NCBI GenBank assembly: GCA_900538385.1
Contig: UWSO01000049.1
Coordinates: forward strand, 1 to 11,037
Origin: an uncultured Porphyromonas sp.
GTDB taxonomy: Bacteria; Bacteroidota; Bacteroidia; Bacteroidales; Porphyromonadaceae
Length of the DNA stretch: 11,037 nucleotides
Direction of reading: 5' to 3'
Shown here: positions 7,100-11,037 of the stretch, piece by piece
How positions within the stretch are numbered: position 1 is the stretch's first letter
How the letters are laid out: every line of letters starts with the position of its first letter
Notes under the pieces: generated by a model
What the model was told of the DNA's origin: nothing
Database searches by the model: none
The model's input: the letters and a program-made list of their open reading frames with translations, nothing else
Position numbers and translations under genes: made by a program

Positions 7100-7771
7100 T
7101 TACTGGGAGCTGTCGACTCCTTTGAGCTGTGGCAAATGCCAGTGATAGTGCGCTGCTAGGATGCGTATCAGGATGACCATGCTAGCTGATATGAGCTGTG
7201 CGTAGATCGTATCTATAGTCACAAAGCGAAGCATCAGTGTGTAGATGACACCTCCTGCGATGCAGGCCAAGGCGTAGATGTCTTGGCGACAGATGAGTGG
7301 TGTCTCGTTGAGGATAATGTCTCGCAGCAACCCCCCGAAGGAGCCAGTTACCGTACCCATGATGACCGCTACCCAACTGGGGAAACCCATGGCGAGCGTC
7401 TTGTCCACGCCCACCACCATAAAGAGTCCCAGTCCGATAGCGTCAAAAACAAAGACCGTCGGAGCTGTGCGGATCAGGATCTTTCTGAAGATATATACGT
7501 AGAGTAGCGCCACAAAGGTGATAATTAGGTAGGACGGCTGTAGCATCCAGAAAGGGGTCGTGCCGAGAAATAGGTCTCGTAACGTACCTCCGCCCACAGC
7601 CGTCGTGACACCCAGCACATAAGCCCCAAACCAGTCCATCTGCTTGGTCGATGCTAGGCGTATGCCAGAGATAGCGAAGGCGAAGGTCCCGATGAAGTCT
7701 AGGATCCTCGTCACTGTAACCTCTGACCACACAAAAGCTGAGAGGTCGTAGCCTAATATCTGATCCAACAT
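7100..7771 (-). CDS. UPF0126/TRIC-family membrane protein
   Basis: This 223-residue integral membrane protein is built from two internal repeats typical of the UPF0126 (YicG/YadS) family. Repeat one has GGGTLRD (residues 60-66) after a first helix pair, and repeat two has GGLLRD (146-151). About seven hydrophobic segments are visible. The family is related to trimeric intracellular cation (TRIC) channels. Some bacterial members have been linked to glycine transport, so the substrate here is open. Length is normal for the family. The gene starts 7 bases after udk and is followed after 12 bases by the L,D-transpeptidase, so it is probably co-transcribed with both. No truncation or missing glycine motif was seen. 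Confidence 0.88.
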   Translation of the reverse strand: MLDQILGYDLSAFVWSEVTVTRILDFIGTFAFAISGIRLASTKQMDWFGAYVLGVTTAVGGGTLRDLFLGTTPFWMLQPSYLIITFVALLYVYIFRKILIRTAPTVFVFDAIGLGLFMVVGVDKTLAMGFPSWVAVIMGTVTGSFGGLLRDIILNETPLICRQDIYALACIAGGVIYTLMLRFVTIDTIYAQLISASMVILIRILAAHYHWHLPQLKGVDSSQ

Positions 7772-7778
7772 CTATCCT

Positions 7779-8414
7779 CTAATGCTTAGCTCTTGAGGAG
7801 AGTAGCGAGCGCACATTGTCTATGAGCAGACGCACGGCAACGGAGTTAAAGCCTCCCTCGGGGATGATCAGATCGGCGTAGCGTCGTGAGGGCTCGACAA
7901 ACTGTTGGTGCATCGGCTTGACCGTCGTGAGGTATTGTTCGATGACTGAGTCTACACTGCGTCCCCGCTCCTTGACGTCGCGCTGTATGCGACGCGCCAG
8001 GCGCACATCGTCGTCTGTCTGTACGTAGATCTTGACATCCATCAGGTCACGTAGCTCCTCATTCTCAAAGATCAAGATCCCGTCGATGATCAGCACACAA
8101 GGCGGATCTATGGTGACCGTCTCGGGGATGCGGTTGTGATTGACAAAGGAATAGACGGGACGCTCCACGCTGTGCCCCTCGCAAAGCTGGTTAATCTGCT
8201 CGCACATCAGCTTCGTGTCGAAGGCTTCGGGGTGGTCGTAGTTGAGCTTAGCACGCTGCTCCAGAGGCAGCTCATCGTGCGCCTTGTAATAGTAGTCGTG
8301 ACTGAGGACTACGACATCCTCATCGACAAAGGTCTCTTGCAGCCGGCGCACCAGGGTACTCTTGCCCGAGGCGGTTCCGCCCGCTACGCCTATGATAATC
8401 GGTTTGTGCTTCAT
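7779..8414 (-). CDS. udk: Uridine kinase
   Basis: This 211-residue cytosolic enzyme phosphorylates uridine and cytidine to UMP and CMP with ATP or GTP in pyrimidine salvage. The P-loop GTASGKST is at residues 13-20. The family stretches HDYYYKAHDELP and NYDHPEAFD form the nucleoside-binding side, and a lid-type segment is rich in Arg (RLARRIQRDVKERGRS). The length matches the E. coli enzyme (213 residues). The start lies 18 bases after the glycosyltransferase stop and the gene is followed after 7 bases by the UPF0126 gene, so it is an internal member of the tyrS cluster. Salvaged uridine feeds UDP-sugar pools used by glycosyltransferases such as its neighbour. That link is inference from position only. 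Confidence 0.94.
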   Translation of the reverse strand: MKHKPIIIGVAGGTASGKSTLVRRLQETFVDEDVVVLSHDYYYKAHDELPLEQRAKLNYDHPEAFDTKLMCEQINQLCEGHSVERPVYSFVNHNRIPETVTIDPPCVLIIDGILIFENEELRDLMDVKIYVQTDDDVRLARRIQRDVKERGRSVDSVIEQYLTTVKPMHQQFVEPSRRYADLIIPEGGFNSVAVRLLIDNVRSLLSSRAKH

Positions 8415-8432
8415 AGCTTCAGCGAAATAGTC

Positions 8433-9488
8433 TTATGCGTTTACTATAAATAGGTATCTCCGCTCAGCGCAACGCTCCATAGTCTCTAGCAAAGAGTCGT
8501 ACGAAGCCCCCGCGAGTGAGAGCTTTAGATGAGTTCCCTCAGGGAAGGCGTCTAGATCTGTGACCAGCTCAGCGAGCGTTAGCGACACCGTATGCGGTGC
8601 GGGTAGCGAAACTTGCGTCTTGCGACGACAAAGCGCCAAGCGACGTTGTAGGTTGATGGTGGCAAGTACCAGCGGTGTGATCACGTGTCGGCTCCACCAA
8701 CTCTCCCCCTGATGCTTGAGATAGAAGAGGCGCATCGCTCCGTAGAAGTTCTCCTCGTAGCGCACCTTGTCGACCGCCTGCTCCGACTCGCCCTTGTAGT
8801 GTAGCACTGGCGTGGGGAGGTAGTAGTTGTGGTAGCCCGCCCGCTCTATCGTGTAGCAGAGATCTATGTCTTCGCCATACATGAAGTAGCGCTCATCCAG
8901 TCCGCCCACTGCTTGATATAGTGCTCGCCGCATCATCAAAAAAGCGCCCGTCAACACCGGCACCTGCTGCACCTCATCAGGCGAGAGATGCCCCTGATAG
9001 TAGCCATTGAGCCATGCAGAGTGAGGTGCCAAGCGGTAGAGACGTGTGAAGCGGCAGAAGCTATGCCACAGTGTAGGCACGCCCCGCTTGCACTCGGGAT
9101 GCATCGCCCCAGACTGGTTGATGAGGCGAGGCCCCACGGCACCTGCCTCGGGATGGGTCCGGAGGAAGGTCAAGCAGTAGACGAGTGTTGACTCCCCGAC
9201 TAGCGTATCGGGATTGAGTAGCAGGAGATAGTCGCCACGCGTCTCAGCAATCGCTTGATTATTGCCACGGGCAAAGCCCAAATTCGTTGCACTCTCCAAC
9301 AGCTTGACCCTAGGCTCCGCGCCAAAGGCTGTGCGAAGGCGCTCCATCGAGTCATCGCCAGAAGCATTGTCCAGCACGATCACCTCTATCTCTCCGTCCA
9401 GCCGAAGACCGCTAGCCAGTACCGAGCGGACCGCCTCGATGGTCAGCTGCGGCACCTTGTAGTTGACTAGGACGACCGAGAGGAGCAT
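8433..9488 (-). CDS. Family-2 glycosyltransferase (rhamnosyltransferase-like)
   Basis: This 351-residue protein has the GT-A fold of family-2 glycosyltransferases and probably transfers a sugar from a nucleotide-sugar donor during polysaccharide or glycolipid assembly at the inner face of the membrane. Motifs in order: VVLVNYK at the first strand (residues 5-11), VLDNAS (38-43), NLGFARGNN (69-77), the metal/donor site LNPDT (91-95), TGAFLMM (180-186), and the acceptor-side YGEDIDL (204-210). A hydrophobic patch at about 268-280 could touch the membrane. The last ~55 residues (about 298-351) form an extension I cannot assign. Donor and acceptor are unknown, and no other polysaccharide genes are nearby. 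It lies 18 bases after tyrS and 18 bases before udk. Confidence 0.88.
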   Translation of the reverse strand: MLLSVVLVNYKVPQLTIEAVRSVLASGLRLDGEIEVIVLDNASGDDSMERLRTAFGAEPRVKLLESATNLGFARGNNQAIAETRGDYLLLLNPDTLVGESTLVYCLTFLRTHPEAGAVGPRLINQSGAMHPECKRGVPTLWHSFCRFTRLYRLAPHSAWLNGYYQGHLSPDEVQQVPVLTGAFLMMRRALYQAVGGLDERYFMYGEDIDLCYTIERAGYHNYYLPTPVLHYKGESEQAVDKVRYEENFYGAMRLFYLKHQGESWWSRHVITPLVLATINLQRRLALCRRKTQVSLPAPHTVSLTLAELVTDLDAFPEGTHLKLSLAGASYDSLLETMERCAERRYLFIVNA

Positions 9489-9506
9489 AGGGCTTCCCTT
9501 TTTGTG

Positions 9507-10817
9507 CTAGGCAGAGACCGTGATGAGGTAGTAGTTCTTCTTACCTCGCTGTACGATCAGATACTTGCCAGCGATCAGGTCGTCTGTGGAGACCACACAA
9601 TCTTGGTCAGCAACTTTCTCCTTGTTGAGGCTGATGCCATTCGAAGCGATCAGCTTGCGCAGCTCGCCCTTGGACTTAAAGATCGGAGCATGCTCCACCA
9701 GCAGGTCTAGCAGCTTCACACTATCTGCCTGCTCTAGGAGCGTCCGTGCGACGTTGTAGTTTGGTACGCCCGCCATCACCTCCTTGAGTAGCTCCTCAGA
9801 CATCTGACGCAGCTGGTCGTGCGTGTTATTGCCAAAGAGTATCTGCCCAGCCGACATGCTCTGCTCGTAGTCCTCACGTCCGTGTACCATGACCGTGAGC
9901 TGCTCTGCGAGTGTATGCTGGAGGAGGCGCTCATGCGGTGCCTGACGATGACGCTCTATGAGCGAGTCGATCTCCTCTAGTGGAATGCTGGTAAAGATCT
10001 TGACAAAGCGCTCGGCATCCTCGTCCGAGACGTTGAGCCAGAACTGACAGAATGTGTAGGGCGACGTGTAGCGACGATCTAGCCAGACATTGCCCTGCTC
10101 TGTCTTGCCAAACTTCGTGCCGTCAGCCTTCTTGATCAGCGGGCAGGTCACGCCAAAGGCTTCACCGCCCTCGATGCGACGTATCAGCTCCGTGCCAGTC
10201 GTGATGTTGCCCCACTGATCGGAACCGCCCATCTGCACACGGCAGCCGTACTCGCGGTAGAGGTGCAGGTAGTCGTAGCCCTGGAGGAGCTGGTAGGAGA
10301 ACTCGGTGAAGGAGAGTCCTGCCTCGGCATTCGCCTCGAGGCGACGCTTGACGCTGTCCTTCGCCATCATATAGTTCACCGTGATATGCTTACCGATGTC
10401 TCGGATGAAGTTGAGGAAGCTGTAATCCTTCATCCAGTCGTAGTTGTTGAGGAGCAGCGCCTTATTGGGAGCATCGGACTCAAAGTCGAGGAAGTGCCCC
10501 AGCTGCCGACCGATGCACTCCTGATTGTGTCGGAGCGTATCCATATCTAGTAGGTTGCGCTCTTGGGACTTCATCGAGGGGTCGCCGATCATGCCAGTAG
10601 CTCCACCCAGTAGAGCGATAGGTCTGTGTCCAGCACGCTGTAGGTGTCGTAGCATCATCACGCCGACGAGGTGACCGATATGGAGCGAGTCAGCTGTCGG
10701 GTCAAAGCCCACGTAGGCAGTCGTCAGATGCTCTGTAAGTTGCTCTTCGGTGCCTGGCATGATATTATGAATCATTCCACGCGCCTTCAGTTCGCTAATC
10801 AATGAGGAGTGGCTCAT
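9507..10817 (-). CDS. tyrS: Tyrosyl-tRNA synthetase
   Basis: This 436-residue cytosolic class Ic synthetase charges tRNA-Tyr with tyrosine using ATP. The HIGH signature is at residues 46-49 and the KMSKS-equivalent is KFGKT at 235-239, the form usual for bacterial TyrRS. The tyrosine-binding region includes YQLLQGYD (175-182) and QMGGSDQWGN (195-204). The C-terminal S4-like RNA-binding domain runs from about 366 to 433. The length is slightly above the E. coli enzyme (424). The start ATG at 10815-10817 lies about 27 bases from a promoter element, leaving a short leader with no room for an attenuator or T-box. It is the first gene of the five-gene cluster. Confidence 0.97.
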   Translation of the reverse strand: MSHSSLISELKARGMIHNIMPGTEEQLTEHLTTAYVGFDPTADSLHIGHLVGVMMLRHLQRAGHRPIALLGGATGMIGDPSMKSQERNLLDMDTLRHNQECIGRQLGHFLDFESDAPNKALLLNNYDWMKDYSFLNFIRDIGKHITVNYMMAKDSVKRRLEANAEAGLSFTEFSYQLLQGYDYLHLYREYGCRVQMGGSDQWGNITTGTELIRRIEGGEAFGVTCPLIKKADGTKFGKTEQGNVWLDRRYTSPYTFCQFWLNVSDEDAERFVKIFTSIPLEEIDSLIERHRQAPHERLLQHTLAEQLTVMVHGREDYEQSMSAGQILFGNNTHDQLRQMSEELLKEVMAGVPNYNVARTLLEQADSVKLLDLLVEHAPIFKSKGELRKLIASNGISLNKEKVADQDCVVSTDDLIAGKYLIVQRGKKNYYLITVSA

Positions 10818-10844
10818 AGTTATTGTCTTGTATTACTTAGATTA

Positions 10845-10852
10845 CAAAGGTA
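10845..10852 (-). promoter_or_regulatory. Promoter -7 element (TACCTTTG) of the tyrS cluster
   Basis: The minus strand reads TTCGTACCTTTG over 10845-10856, matching the Bacteroidota -7 consensus TAnnTTTG. The element ends 27 bases before the tyrS ATG, giving a predicted leader of roughly 20 bases. A good -33 TTTG is not obvious. The same 12 bases occur upstream of corA. Confidence 0.6.
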
Positions 10853-10911
10853 CGAATAAATGATCATGAGCGAGCTCTATCCTAAGTTTTAGTGCAAAAA
10901 CAGAAATTAGC

Positions 10912-10943
10912 CGTCAGCGCTGGTCACTCCAACAGGACTGACG
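10912..10943 (-). terminator. Terminator-like hairpin upstream of tyrS
   Basis: The minus strand forms a two-part stem. Outer CGTCAG/CTGACG (6 bp) is followed by an unequal internal loop (4 and 1 bases). An inner 5-bp stem GTTGG/CCAGC with one G-U pair closes a 5-base loop. A T-rich stretch follows (CTAATTTCTGTTTTT), while the plus-strand side has none. This fits a terminator for a minus-strand gene that ends beyond the right edge of the window. Confidence 0.45.
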
Positions 10944-11007
10944 CATTATACCCTGTATCCAAGGAGCTATCCCTGACGCCAGCCGAGGAATAGATGGATT
11001 AAGTCTT

Positions 11008-11026
11008 GTCACATAGCGCTATGGAC
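11008..11026. repeat. Perfect 12-bp palindrome with flanking pairs
   Basis: CATAGCGCTATG at 11012-11023 is a perfect palindrome. GTC (11008-11010) and GAC (11024-11026) extend it to 9 bp per side with one bulged A. It could be a binding site for a dimeric regulator, but nothing nearby assigns it. The rest of 10944-11037 holds no gene. Confidence 0.35.
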
Positions 11027-11037
11027 TCACATTATAG

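Noticed and set aside
10100..10130. Apparent lack of the KMSKS motif in tyrosyl-tRNA synthetase
   Set aside because: KFGKT at residues 235-239 is the normal form in bacterial TyrRS, so nothing is missing.
10944..11037. Possible tRNA or other RNA gene at the right edge
   Set aside because: No cloverleaf arms, T-loop motif or CCA-type end could be found; only short palindromes are present.

Overview
The window suggests a Bacteroidota chromosome, most likely a Porphyromonas-type organism. A 1056-residue secreted protein ends in a Type IX secretion (T9SS) sorting domain. Two upstream regions carry a TACCTTTG element, matching the Bacteroidota -7 consensus TAnnTTTG. Purine-rich Shine-Dalgarno sequences are generally absent. 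The genus is inferred from overall protein character, not from a database match. All eight protein-coding genes lie on the minus strand, so they are transcribed from right to left.

Right part (about 6071-10852): a promoter at 10845-10852 precedes a tight five-gene cluster with gaps of 18, 18, 7 and 12 bases. In order of transcription it holds tyrosyl-tRNA synthetase (tyrS), a family-2 glycosyltransferase, uridine kinase (udk), a UPF0126/TRIC-type membrane protein, and a lipoprotein-like L,D-transpeptidase (YkuD fold). It combines translation, nucleotide salvage and envelope functions and is probably one operon. Upstream of the promoter (10853-11037) there is no gene, but a terminator-like hairpin and a perfect palindrome.

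Middle part (2669-5839): after a 231-base gap with a possible promoter lies one large gene for a secreted multidomain beta-sandwich protein. It has a signal peptide, a choice-of-anchor J/cleaved-adhesin-like domain and a T9SS C-terminal domain. Its sampled base composition is more AT-rich than that of tyrS. A hairpin at 2551-2595 may end its transcript.

Left part (1-2668): a long non-coding stretch (2009-2668) contains a promoter element about 290 bases upstream of corA. This implies a long structured leader. corA (CorA-type divalent cation transporter) is followed after 20 bases by zupT (ZIP-family metal transporter), probably a two-gene metal-transport operon. Downstream of zupT, at the window edge, are several copies of a CGGAAGAAT core and a perfect 16-bp hairpin built partly from it.

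I see no phage, insertion sequence, CRISPR array, tRNA or rRNA. Most of the window is ordinary housekeeping and envelope content. The less explained parts are the edge repeats, the long corA leader, and the uncharacterised secreted protein.
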